In this document: positions 1 to 6,257 of the stretch, one piece after another
Position numbering within the stretch: the first letter of the stretch is position 1
How the letters are laid out: each line of letters starts with the position of its first letter
NCBI GenBank assembly: GCA_937880585.1
Contig: CALFMR010000252.1
Coordinates: forward strand, 1 to 13,203
Direction of reading: 5' to 3'
DNA length: 13,203 nt
Origin: an uncultured Acidobacteriota bacterium
GTDB lineage: Bacteria > Acidobacteriota > Vicinamibacteria > Vicinamibacterales > SCN-69-37
Translations under genes and position numbers: made by a program
Notes under the pieces: model-generated
Told to the model about the DNA's origin: nothing
Databases searched by the model: none
What the model saw: the letters and a program-made list of their open reading frames with translations, nothing else

Positions 1-893
1 TCGCCCGCCAGTCCAGGGCCGACGTCGACGTGTCCACCCCAGAAAATCGGCACCGTGTGTGACACGAAATGGCTGACGCCGTACGCCGTCCCGGTGCCGA
101 TTCCGAGTTGCACCATGTGCGCGGGGAAGACGTGATTCGTCTCTTCGGCGGCGGCGAGACGCGCGTCCGGCAGGCGTCGCATCGTGTAGCGGATGCCGGC
201 GGCGACATAGAGCGCGCGCGGCTGGCGGTGCGCCTCGTTCGCGGGGATGAAGGAGACGTCGGCGACGAGACCCCAGTGCGGCGTGCGCTGCACGTCGATG
301 CCCGCGCCGAGGATGATCGATCGCAGGTGATCGTCACGTACGATCGGCACGCCGCCGAGATCGAAGCCGCGCCGGCTGCTGAGCGCCAGTCCGACGTCGC
401 CGTGCAGCGTGACGCGCGGTGAGACGGGAATGCGCCCCTTGACCGTGAACGTGCCGAACGCCATCCACACCGAGTGATCGATGCCCGTGCCGTTCACGTC
501 CTCGTACGTCAGGAAACGCGCCGGACGGATGTAGGTCGTCTCCGCGGCGACATATCGACCGAATTCATGACCGAAGAGTGCCACGGCAAATGTCGTGGGC
601 GGTACGCGGACGGCGCTGGTCGTGGCGCCGGGCTCGAGCTGCAGCGCTGAGAACGGATTGTTCAGATACCCGACGCGAAGGCCGACGTACGAGTCGGCCA
701 GCCATGCCGGATACTGCAGCCGCGTGTCGGTCGGCGTCCCGCGCGAAGTCGCGGCCGTCGTTCGAGCGGTGGCACTATCCGACCGTGGCGTCGACGCCGG
801 TCCGGGCGTCTCCTGCGCCCACGCCAGACGAACGTCGCCCGTGAGTGCAACGCACACGAAAGCAAGGGCGACTGCGATGCGTCGTGATGGCAT
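1..893 (-). CDS. Outer-membrane beta-barrel protein, C-terminus beyond window (partial)
   Basis: Direct translation from the ATG at 893 stays open to the left edge, giving 297 residues with no stop. Residues 1-26 look like a Sec signal peptide: Arg-Arg near the N-terminus, a hydrophobic core, then AWA before Gln27. The mature part has a Thr/Ser/Pro-rich linker (about 28-58), then alternating polar/hydrophobic strands rich in Gly and aromatics, typical of an outer-membrane barrel. From about Met260 a second barrel-like stretch begins, with the motifs GIGTGTAYGV and VPIFWGG. From memory these resemble PagL/acyloxyacyl-hydrolase-like proteins, which remove acyl chains from lipid A, but the catalytic His/Ser region would lie outside the window, so the enzyme call is only tentative. 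It follows the TPR lipoprotein gene by 53 bp on the same strand and is probably co-transcribed with it. Barrel call fairly sure, function unknown. Confidence 0.72.
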   Translation of the reverse strand, partial: MPSRRIAVALAFVCVALTGDVRLAWAQETPGPASTPRSDSATARTTAATSRGTPTDTRLQYPAWLADSYVGLRVGYLNNPFSALQLEPGATTSAVRVPPTTFAVALFGHEFGRYVAAETTYIRPARFLTYEDVNGTGIDHSVWMAFGTFTVKGRIPVSPRVTLHGDVGLALSSRRGFDLGGVPIVRDDHLRSIILGAGIDVQRTPHWGLVADVSFIPANEAHRQPRALYVAAGIRYTMRRLPDARLAAAEETNHVFPAHMVQLGIGTGTAYGVSHFVSHTVPIFWGGHVDVGPGLAG

Positions 894-946
894 GTGAAGG
901 CGGCAGGAGGCGGCTGACGGGAACGAGAGGGCAGTCGCCGCGCGCG

Positions 947-1882
947 TCATCGCGGCCCGGACGACGGAGACGACGCGTCCGCGAGTTTCTGTCGAGCGAT
1001 GGGACGCGCGAGGGCCGCGGCAACGGCGTGCGAACCGGACGCCATGACTTTTTCGTAGTAAGCCCGCGCCTGGTCGGCGTGGCCGAGACGTTCGTGCGCC
1101 TGTCCAAGGAGCAGGAGGATGAACGGATCGGTCTGGTCGGCCTGTTCGAGATGCGAGACGGCCGCCGCGGTGTCGCCGAGATAGAACGCGTCATAGCCCA
1201 ATAGGTAGGGATACTGGACGCGCTGGTCGTCGTTGCCGCCTTTGTCGAGGAGCGTCTTGACGCGAGCTTCGTCGCGGTGTGCGGCCGCCGCCTGTCCGCG
1301 CCGCGCCGCCAGGCGCGCCTCGGCGTGGGTCCAGCGCATCTCGGCGAGATCGACCCGCCAATCCGCCAGGGCGGCTTCGCGCAGCGCGGTGTCGTGCGCG
1401 CGCCGGTACCACGTCTCCGCGTCGTCGAGGTCGTCGTGCTCGAGATACACGCGGGCGAGCTCGCTCGCGACGTCGGCGGCCGCGCCGAAGTTGGAGGCCG
1501 CGATGTGCCGATCGAACACGCCTCCGAAGAGACGTGCGGCTTCGGCCGTATTGCCGACGAAGGTCCACGAGATCGCGAGCATGCGTTCGGTCTGGTCGCG
1601 ATTGCCGGGCGACGTCAGCGCCAGAGCGCGCGTGAAGTGCGCGCGAGCCTCGTCGTACCGGCCCGCGAGATCGAGCGCGCGAGCGAGGCCGTAATGTGCG
1701 TCGAACGAATCGGGCGCCGCGGCGAGCGCCTGCTCGTAGAGCGTAATGGCGGCGTCGGGGTGACCGCCGACGTCGAGTCGATGAGCCTCGGCAATGATCA
1801 TGGTCGGATTGGCTGCCGGCGTCGCACGGCCGCACGCCGAAGCGGCGGCCGCGACGAGAACGAGGGCGACGCCGGCGCGCAT
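947..1882 (-). CDS. TPR-repeat lipoprotein
   Basis: Predicted 311-residue protein. The N-terminus is a lipoprotein-type signal: Met-Arg, an Ala/Val-rich core, and ASAC with Cys17 as the likely lipidated residue. The rest is helical tetratricopeptide repeats. Clear units include GGHPDAAITLYEQALAAAPD (about 39-58), DAHYGLARALDLAGRYDEAR, and a late pair containing GDTAAAVSHLEQADQTDP and GHADQARAYYEKVM. TPRs mediate protein-protein contacts, so this is probably a periplasm-facing scaffold. The reading frame continues upstream to an ATG at 2038, but that extension translates the REP-like repeat and low-complexity sequence and would bury the signal peptide, so I chose 1882. No Shine-Dalgarno precedes 1882, whereas a -10-like AATAAT ends 6 nt before it, suggesting a leaderless message. 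The downstream neighbour is the outer-membrane barrel gene. Specific role unknown. Confidence 0.85.
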   Translation of the reverse strand: MRAGVALVLVAAAASACGRATPAANPTMIIAEAHRLDVGGHPDAAITLYEQALAAAPDSFDAHYGLARALDLAGRYDEARAHFTRALALTSPGNRDQTERMLAISWTFVGNTAEAARLFGGVFDRHIAASNFGAAADVASELARVYLEHDDLDDAETWYRRAHDTALREAALADWRVDLAEMRWTHAEARLAARRGQAAAAHRDEARVKTLLDKGGNDDQRVQYPYLLGYDAFYLGDTAAAVSHLEQADQTDPFILLLLGQAHERLGHADQARAYYEKVMASGSHAVAAALARPIARQKLADASSPSSGPR

Positions 1883-1888
1883 GGTCGC

Positions 1889-1916
1889 ATTATTCAGGAA
1901 AAGCGTGGCTCGGCAA
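1889..1916 (-). promoter_or_regulatory. Candidate sigma70-type leaderless promoter for the TPR lipoprotein gene
   Basis: On the minus strand, TTGCCG (1916-1911) and AATAAT (1894-1889) are separated by 16 bp. AATAAT matches the -10 consensus at five of six positions and ends only 6 nt before the ATG at 1882, which places the predicted transcription start on or next to the start codon. The missing Shine-Dalgarno agrees with this. Prediction from consensus only. Confidence 0.4.
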
Positions 1917-1941
1917 AAGCGAGTAACGGTTCCAACGTTCC

Positions 1942-1972
1942 CCCTGGGCCTGAAGGCCCAGGGCTCCGCGGA
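1942..1972 (+). repeat. REP-like palindrome, copy 1 (forward)
   Basis: Perfect 9-bp stem CCCTGGGCC (1942-1950) and GGCCCAGGG (1955-1963) around a TGAA loop, followed by the tail CTCCGCGGA (1964-1972). The same layout (9-nt arm, TGAA, 9-nt arm, CTCC-type tail) occurs at 2082-2112, 6137-6167 and 6201-6231. Copy 1 faces copy 2 with 109 bp between them, as in bipartite interspersed mosaic elements built from REP sequences. Confidence 0.8.
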
Positions 1973-1998
1973 CGGCGACGGGCCATCTTTTTTGCACG

Positions 1999-2022
1999 GC
2001 GGTGGGGCCCAACCCCCACCGC
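1999..2022. repeat. Hairpin inside the first REP-like pair
   Basis: Perfect 9-bp inverted repeat GCGGTGGGG (1999-2007) and CCCCACCGC (2014-2022) with a 6-nt loop. It is followed by a short GGCG/CGCC hairpin (2026-2036) and by CCCTCGCTACGCTCGGG at 2038-2054. No T-run follows the stem, so it is not a classical terminator. It probably belongs to the intervening part of the mosaic repeat. Confidence 0.5.
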
Positions 2023-2081
2023 TACGGCGCTTCGCCACCCTCGCTACGCTCGGGGGCTCGCGGTGTCATCGTTTGTTTGCT

Positions 2082-2112
2082 TCCGTGGAGTCCCGGGCCT
2101 TCAGGCCCGGGA
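2082..2112 (-). repeat. REP-like palindrome, copy 2 (reverse)
   Basis: Tail TCCGTGGAG (2082-2090), then a perfect 9-bp stem TCCCGGGCC (2091-2099) and GGCCCGGGA (2104-2112) around a TTCA loop. Its reverse complement has the same order as copy 1: arm, TGAA, arm, CTCCACGGA tail. It ends 18 bp before the padR -35 box. Confidence 0.8.
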
Positions 2113-2130
2113 GGATACGCGCCAGTGCTC

Positions 2131-2160
2131 TTGACAGACTAGAGGACCGGCGGATAGACT
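2131..2160 (+). promoter_or_regulatory. Sigma70-type promoter for padR-ADOP, with possible operator repeats
   Basis: A perfect -35 hexamer TTGACA (2131-2136) is followed after 18 bp by TAGACT (2155-2160), four of six matches to the -10 consensus. The octamer CTAGAGGA occurs twice, at 2139-2146 between the promoter elements and at 2173-2180 overlapping the ribosome-binding site. PadR proteins commonly repress their own operon, so the repeats could be operator half-sites; that is inference. The second copy also supplies the GAGGAG ribosome-binding site (2176-2181), 7 nt before the ATG. Confidence 0.6.
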
Positions 2161-2188
2161 CCGCTCGTTGATCTAGAGGAGAGAGCCG

Positions 2189-2539
2189 ATGGGGACCGAC
2201 AAACCGACCGCGCTCGTGCCCGGCACGCTGGACATGCTGATTCTCAAGACGCTCGCCCTCGAGCCGATGCACGGCTACGGCATCGGTGTCCGCCTTACGC
2301 AGGTCAGCAAGGGCGCGTTCCAGGTCAATGCCGGGTCGCTCTTTCCTGCGTTCCGCCGGCTCGAGCGCGACGGCCTCATCAAAGGTGAATGGCGCGCGAC
2401 CGAGCACAACCGCCGCGCGAAGTGGTACGCGCTCACCTCGGCCGGCCGCGCGCGGCTCAAGGCCCAGACGCGCGACTGGGAGACGCAGACGAGCGCCATC
2501 GCTCTCATCATGCGCGCCACGCCGGGCGATCTCGCCTGA
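2189..2539 (+). CDS. PadR-family transcriptional regulator (acidobacterial ADOP-linked type)
   Basis: Predicted 116-residue DNA-binding repressor. Nearly the whole protein is the PadR winged helix: the opening PGTLDMLILKTLALEPMHGY (about 11-30), a recognition-helix region with GSLFPAFRRLERDGLI, and a wing ending RRAKWYALTSAGRARL. Its length fits the short PadR subfamily with one C-terminal helix. The start is supported by GAGGAG 7 nt upstream and a good promoter. The permease gene begins 27 bp after its stop. In Acidobacteria this regulator type (TIGR03433, recalled from memory) is repeatedly paired with ADOP permeases, so it most likely controls this two-gene operon. The inducing ligand cannot be read from the sequence. 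Confidence 0.93.
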   Translation: MGTDKPTALVPGTLDMLILKTLALEPMHGYGIGVRLTQVSKGAFQVNAGSLFPAFRRLERDGLIKGEWRATEHNRRAKWYALTSAGRARLKAQTRDWETQTSAIALIMRATPGDLA

Positions 2540-2566
2540 TCGCCTCAGTTCCGCAAACGCCACACG

Positions 2567-5248
2567 ATGTCCGTCCTGTCTCGTCTTCGCGACGCGCTCG
2601 GGCGTCTCGGACGCCGATCGGCGATCGATCGGGATCTCGACGACGAGCTCCGCGCATATGTGGACGCCGCCGCCGAGGCGCGTCGCGCGGCCGGCCTGAG
2701 CGCCAACGATGCGTCACGCGCGGCGCGGGCAGATCTCGGGAGCCTGGCCGCCGTCAAAGATCGCGTCCACGACGTCGGATGGGAATCGTGGATCGAACGG
2801 CTGGGGCTCGACGTGCGGTTCGCGGCGCGAGGCCTGCGCAAGAGCCCCGGCTTCACGCTAGCGGCCGTCGCCACGGTCGCGCTGGGGATTGCGCCGAACA
2901 CGGTCGTCGGCGCGGTCGTCGACTATCTTTTTGCCCCGCTGCCGGTGGCGCGTCCTGACGACCTCGTCGTGCTGGCCACGGCACGCGCCGACGAAACGCG
3001 TGTCCATCAACGCCTCGCGTATCTCGACGTCGAAAACTATCGATCGCGCTCGAACGTGTTCGAGGATCTGGCGAGGTGGGATCTCGACGAGGTCAGCGTC
3101 GTCTCGGAGACAGCCGCCGAGAACGTGCTCGCGAGCGACGTCTCGGGCAATTACTTTGGAATGCTCGGGCTGAGGCCCGCCACCGGTCGCCTGCTGGCGC
3201 CGGCCGACGACGCGATCGGTGGACCGCGTGTCGTGGTGCTCGGCTACGACTACTGGATTGCTCGCTTCAACGCCGATCCCTCCATCATCGGGCGCGTCGT
3301 CCAGGTGAACGGTGCGCCAACCACGATTGTCGGCGTCGCACCGCGAGGCTTCGACGGCACGTTCCGCCTCGCCCGACCCGAAGTGTACCTGCCGCTCAGC
3401 ATGCGCGTGACGGCGTCGCGACGCGCCGATCGCGATGATCTATCGGTCCGTGTGATCGGCCGCCTGCGGCCGGGTGTCAGCGTGCGCCAGGCACAGGCCG
3501 CCGTGGACGTCGAGACGCGCCAACTCGAGCGTGCCTATCCCGAGACGAACACCGGTCGGCGAACACGCGTGTACGCGCAGCGTCTCGCCGCGAGCGATCC
3601 GCAGATCGCCTCGTCGACCATTGCGCTCGCCATCTCTTTGTTGTTGCTCGTCCTCGTCGTCCTGCTCGTCGCCTGCGGCAACGTGCTCGGCCTGTTCCTG
3701 GCGCGCGGCGTTGGCCGTCGGCGCGAGTTGGCCATTCGCGCGGCACTGGGCGCGAGCCGATCGCAGCTCGTGCGCATTTGTCTGACCGAAGCGGCGCTCA
3801 TCGCGATCGCTGGCGGCGCGCTCGGCAGCGCGGGCGGATGGCTCGTGGCGCGCGACCTCTCGGCAATTGCCACGAACGGCAGTCCCGGCCTTCCGCTGTA
3901 CGTGAACCTGACCTTCAGTTGGCGTCTGTGTGCGTTCCTGGCGGCACTGATGGGGCTGACCATCGTCACCGTCGGAACCTGGCCGGCGTGGAACGCGTCG
4001 CGCGCGGACCCGCGCGCCGATCTCGACGAGGGCCGTACGACGGATAGCCGCGCGAAACAGAGGCTCCAGTCGATTCGTGTGTGCGGACAGATGGCCGTCT
4101 CGGTCGCGCTCCTCGTCATCGCGGGCTTGTTCGTGCGTAGCGTTGCAGGTCTCGAATCGGTGGATCTCGGCTTCGATCCGCGGCCAATCCTGCTGGCCAC
4201 GGTGACTGCGCCCTCCTCTGCGCGCGATACGGCGGCCACGGCGGCGTTCTTCCGAGACGTGAGCGATGCCGTCGGCGGGATCCCCGGTGTCGCCGGTGCC
4301 GCCGAAGCCGAGTCGGTGCCGTTCGACAACAGCGGGTCGACGAGTGGCGTCGCGAGGGACGACGAGCCGTCGCCGCGCGTCCGATCGAAGGTCAAGGCGG
4401 ACCGCGAAGTCGTCAGCGCCAACTACTTCGAGACGATCGGCACGGGCCTCCTCGCCGGCCGGACCTTCTCGATGTCGGACGATGATCGTGCGCCTCGCGT
4501 CGCGATCGTCAATCAGGCCATGGCCCAGCGCCTGTGGCCCGGGCAGGACGCCGTCGGTCGCCGCTTTCGCGAGGCTGAACGGCCTGGCGACCTCATCGCG
4601 GTCGTCGGCGTGGCCGCCAACGCGCGATACCGACTGGACGAGATGACGGGCGCGGCGCGTCCACGCTACTTCCTGTCGATGGACCAGCCGCCGCCTTCGA
4701 CGCGCGTGTTGCTCGTGCGCGCGATCACCGGATCGCCCGATCGACTGGCCGGTGACGTCCGGCGCGCCATCCATCGATTGGCGCCGACGGCGGCGGTCTC
4801 GGACATCGTGACGCTCGACGCGCAGGTGCGATTCGGATCGAACGGCTTCGGCGGCGCGTACGCGCTCAGCTCGGTGACGGGCGTGCTCGGCGGATGCGCG
4901 CTCGTGCTCGCGCTCGTCGGCGCGTACGGCGTGCTGGCGCTCGCCGTGGGCCAGCGCGTCCGCGAGATTGGGATCCGCCTGGCGCTCGGCGCCGGACGCC
5001 CGCGCGTTGTCGGATCGGTCATCGGGCAGTGGGCGCGTCTGACCGGCGTCGGACTCATCGTCGGACTGGTGATCGCCGCGGGCATTGGGCGCGCTCTTGA
5101 AGGCTGGCTGTTCGGCGTGACCCCCCTCGACCCGTGGACGCTCACGCTGGTTGCCGCTGGCGTCGCGATCGCCTCGTTCCTGGCCGTCATCGTTCCGCTG
5201 CGACGCGCTCTTGCCGTCGACCCGCTCGTCGTGCTGCGCGCCGAATAG
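2567..5248 (+). CDS. Acidobacterial duplicated orphan permease (ADOP), FtsX/MacB-like
   Basis: Predicted 893-residue inner-membrane protein without an ATPase domain. Residues 1-90 form the cytosolic prefix typical of ADOP proteins (DLDDELRAYVD, then LRKSPGFTLAA). Two FtsX-type halves follow. Half one: membrane segment about 96-118, periplasmic MacB-type core about 119-345, then segments about 352-378, 408-430 and 455-475. Half two: segment about 509-527, periplasmic core about 530-760, then segments about 768-792, 825-847 and 858-880. FtsX signatures follow the second segment of each half: RRRELAIRAALGASRSQLVR and VREIGIRLALGAG. MacB relatives work with an ABC ATPase in export or envelope mechanotransmission; no partner ATPase lies here, matching the 'orphan' label. 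Substrate unknown. The ATG lies 27 bp after the padR stop with a weak ribosome-binding site, so coupling to padR is likely. Full length, no frameshift seen. Confidence 0.93.
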   Translation: MSVLSRLRDALGRLGRRSAIDRDLDDELRAYVDAAAEARRAAGLSANDASRAARADLGSLAAVKDRVHDVGWESWIERLGLDVRFAARGLRKSPGFTLAAVATVALGIAPNTVVGAVVDYLFAPLPVARPDDLVVLATARADETRVHQRLAYLDVENYRSRSNVFEDLARWDLDEVSVVSETAAENVLASDVSGNYFGMLGLRPATGRLLAPADDAIGGPRVVVLGYDYWIARFNADPSIIGRVVQVNGAPTTIVGVAPRGFDGTFRLARPEVYLPLSMRVTASRRADRDDLSVRVIGRLRPGVSVRQAQAAVDVETRQLERAYPETNTGRRTRVYAQRLAASDPQIASSTIALAISLLLLVLVVLLVACGNVLGLFLARGVGRRRELAIRAALGASRSQLVRICLTEAALIAIAGGALGSAGGWLVARDLSAIATNGSPGLPLYVNLTFSWRLCAFLAALMGLTIVTVGTWPAWNASRADPRADLDEGRTTDSRAKQRLQSIRVCGQMAVSVALLVIAGLFVRSVAGLESVDLGFDPRPILLATVTAPSSARDTAATAAFFRDVSDAVGGIPGVAGAAEAESVPFDNSGSTSGVARDDEPSPRVRSKVKADREVVSANYFETIGTGLLAGRTFSMSDDDRAPRVAIVNQAMAQRLWPGQDAVGRRFREAERPGDLIAVVGVAANARYRLDEMTGAARPRYFLSMDQPPPSTRVLLVRAITGSPDRLAGDVRRAIHRLAPTAAVSDIVTLDAQVRFGSNGFGGAYALSSVTGVLGGCALVLALVGAYGVLALAVGQRVREIGIRLALGAGRPRVVGSVIGQWARLTGVGLIVGLVIAAGIGRALEGWLFGVTPLDPWTLTLVAAGVAIASFLAVIVPLRRALAVDPLVVLRAE

Positions 5249-5416
5249 GCGACTGGAAACGCGCCGGTTGCCGTCTCGCCAGTCATTCCCTCTCCAACAC
5301 TCCTTCTCGGCACCTCGCTACCCGGGTTGATGCCGCCGGCGCACACGCGCCGCGCCGGGATTCCCCGGTCGTTTCCCCGATCACCGCGGAGTCCTCGGCG
5401 GACGACCGTCGTGTGT

Positions 5417-5439
5417 GGAACGCCTCCTGCAGTGACACG
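5417..5439 (+). promoter_or_regulatory. Possible ECF-sigma-type promoter upstream of the DUF892 gene
   Basis: GGAAC (5417-5421) followed by 16 bp and CG (5438-5439) resembles promoters read by ECF stress sigma factors. It would start transcription shortly before the ribosome-binding site at 5454. The CG half carries little information in GC-rich DNA, so this is weak. The rest of the 217-bp gap after the ADOP stop shows nothing else convincing. Confidence 0.22.
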
Positions 5440-5465
5440 CGCATCACATCTTCAGGAGAACACCC

Positions 5466-6059
5466 ATGACGCAAGGAACACTGCACGACGCGTTCATCGA
5501 CGAGTTGCGCGACGTCTACGACGCCGAGAAACAACTGACGAAAGCCTTGCCCAAGCTGGCCAAGGCGGCGACGTCCGATCGGCTGCGGATGGCCTTCGAG
5601 GAACACCTCGAGCAAACCCGCGGTCACGTCGAGCGGATCGAACAGATCCTGACCGGGCTCGACGAGAAGGTGCGGGGCAAGCACTGCGACGGCATCGCCG
5701 GCATCATCGACGAAGGCAAAGCCGTGATGGACGAGGACTTCGACGACATGACGATGGACGCCTGTCTCGTTGCGTCCGGCCAGCGCGCCGAGCACTATGA
5801 GATGGCGGCCTACGGCACGCTCATCGCGTGGGCCAACGCGATGGGACACAATGACGCCGCGGATCTCCTTCGGCAGACGCTCGAAGAAGAGAAGGCGGCC
5901 GACCGCAAGCTGACGGAACTGGCCGAAGGCGGGATCAATCAGGACGCCGCTGACCAGGCGCACCCCGACGAAGAAGACGAAGTGACCGGCACCCGAAAGA
6001 GCAGCGGAGCCGGCGCGGCCCACGCGGCCGCGTCCATGCGGCGTGGGATGCGGCACTGA
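5466..6059 (+). CDS. DUF892 / YciF-type ferritin-like protein
   Basis: Predicted 197-residue soluble protein of the YciE/YciF (DUF892) ferritin-like superfamily. A four-helix bundle spans about 5-155. Helix one contains IDELRDVYDAEKQL (11-24, Glu21), helix two FEEHLEQTRGHVERIE (44-59), helix three GQRAEHYEMAAYGTLIAWA (105-123) and helix four LEEEKAAD (139-146). The regularly placed Glu and His residues suit a di-metal site, although metal use is not proven in most relatives. Residues 155-197 are a hydrophilic Ala/Ser-rich tail. AGGAG (5454-5458) lies 7 nt before the ATG. Relatives are linked to general, osmotic and envelope stress. It converges on the YihY gene of the neighbouring stress-type operon. 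Family call firm; precise activity unknown. Confidence 0.92.
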   Translation: MTQGTLHDAFIDELRDVYDAEKQLTKALPKLAKAATSDRLRMAFEEHLEQTRGHVERIEQILTGLDEKVRGKHCDGIAGIIDEGKAVMDEDFDDMTMDACLVASGQRAEHYEMAAYGTLIAWANAMGHNDAADLLRQTLEEEKAADRKLTELAEGGINQDAADQAHPDEEDEVTGTRKSSGAGAAHAAASMRRGMRH

Positions 6060-6061
6060 CG

Positions 6062-6117
6062 GAAGTGAGAAGGTCGAAGCCAGAAGCCAGAGCTGACACG
6101 AGTCAACTTCGAACTTC
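6062..6117 (+). repeat. GAAG-heptad repeat tract with inverted continuation
   Basis: Immediately after the DUF892 stop, five 7-nt units follow each other: GAAGTGA, GAAGGTC, GAAGCCA, GAAGCCA, GAGCTGA (6062-6096). After a short spacer the same pattern continues on the other strand, with CAACTTC (6104-6110) and GAACTTC (6111-6117) reading as GAAGTTG and GAAGTTC in reverse. The stretch is non-coding and AT-richer than its surroundings. A 7-bp inverted repeat, GTCGAAG (6073-6079) with CTTCGAC (6114-6120), could fold it. Confidence 0.6.
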
Positions 6118-6136
6118 GACGTGAGGTCCAGGTGCT

Positions 6137-6167
6137 CCCTGAGCCTGAAGGCTCAGGGCTCCACTGA
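6137..6167 (+). repeat. REP-like palindrome, copy 3 (forward)
   Basis: Perfect 9-bp stem CCCTGAGCC (6137-6145) and GGCTCAGGG (6150-6158) around TGAA, followed by CTCCACTGA (6159-6167). Relative to copy 1 one stem base pair changes (G-C to A-T) on both arms together, so the stem stays perfect. This compensatory change suggests selection for, or copying through, the folded form. Confidence 0.8.
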
Positions 6168-6200
6168 GGGGCGGTACGTGCGAAGGTGCGCGCGTGACGT

Positions 6201-6231
6201 TCCGTGGAGTCCCGGGTCTTCAGACCCGGGG
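6201..6231 (-). repeat. REP-like palindrome, copy 4 (reverse)
   Basis: Tail TCCGTGGAG (6201-6209) identical to copy 2, then an 8-bp stem CCCGGGTC (6211-6218) and GACCCGGG (6223-6230) around TTCA. It is inverted relative to copy 3 with 33 bp between them, repeating the arrangement of copies 1 and 2. It could also act as a bidirectional mRNA 3'-end hairpin between the convergent DUF892 and YihY genes, although no U-tract is present. Confidence 0.8.
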
Positions 6232-6257
6232 AGCCTGGAACCGCCTGTGTTGCTCGC

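Larger units (their letters stand above)
1883..2188. other. Divergent intergenic region (TPR lipoprotein / padR)
   Basis: This 306-bp gap lies between two divergently transcribed genes. It holds the candidate leaderless promoter of the lipoprotein gene (1889-1916, minus), two REP-like palindromes in inverted orientation (1942-1972 and 2082-2112), an unrelated 9-bp hairpin between them (1999-2022), a T6 run at 1988-1993, and the padR promoter and ribosome-binding site (2131-2181). ORFs crossing it on both strands look like chance products of GC-rich sequence. Confidence 0.7.

Noticed and set aside
947..2038. Longer start (2038) for the TPR lipoprotein gene
   Set aside because: The 52-residue extension translates the REP-like palindrome and surrounding hairpins, and it would mask the lipoprotein signal that starts at 1882.
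1277..2134. 285-residue plus-strand frame opposite the TPR gene and the intergenic repeats
   Set aside because: It crosses the REP-like elements and has no domain, while the minus strand shows clear TPR units.
3440..4774. 444-residue antisense frame within the permease gene
   Set aside because: Composition is His/Arg/Asp-rich with no domain; it is the mirror of the ADOP reading frame.
2189..5248. MacB-type macrolide exporter
   Set aside because: There is no ATPase domain or adjacent ABC ATPase or adaptor gene. The duplicated FtsX layout with PadR upstream fits the ADOP family instead.
5251..5284. Possible terminator after ADOP (GACTGG / CCAGTC)
   Set aside because: Only a 6-bp stem with a 22-nt loop and no T-run, too weak to call.
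1942..6231. CRISPR array from the repeated palindromes
   Set aside because: Four dispersed copies in alternating orientation, without regular spacers or cas genes, do not fit a CRISPR array.
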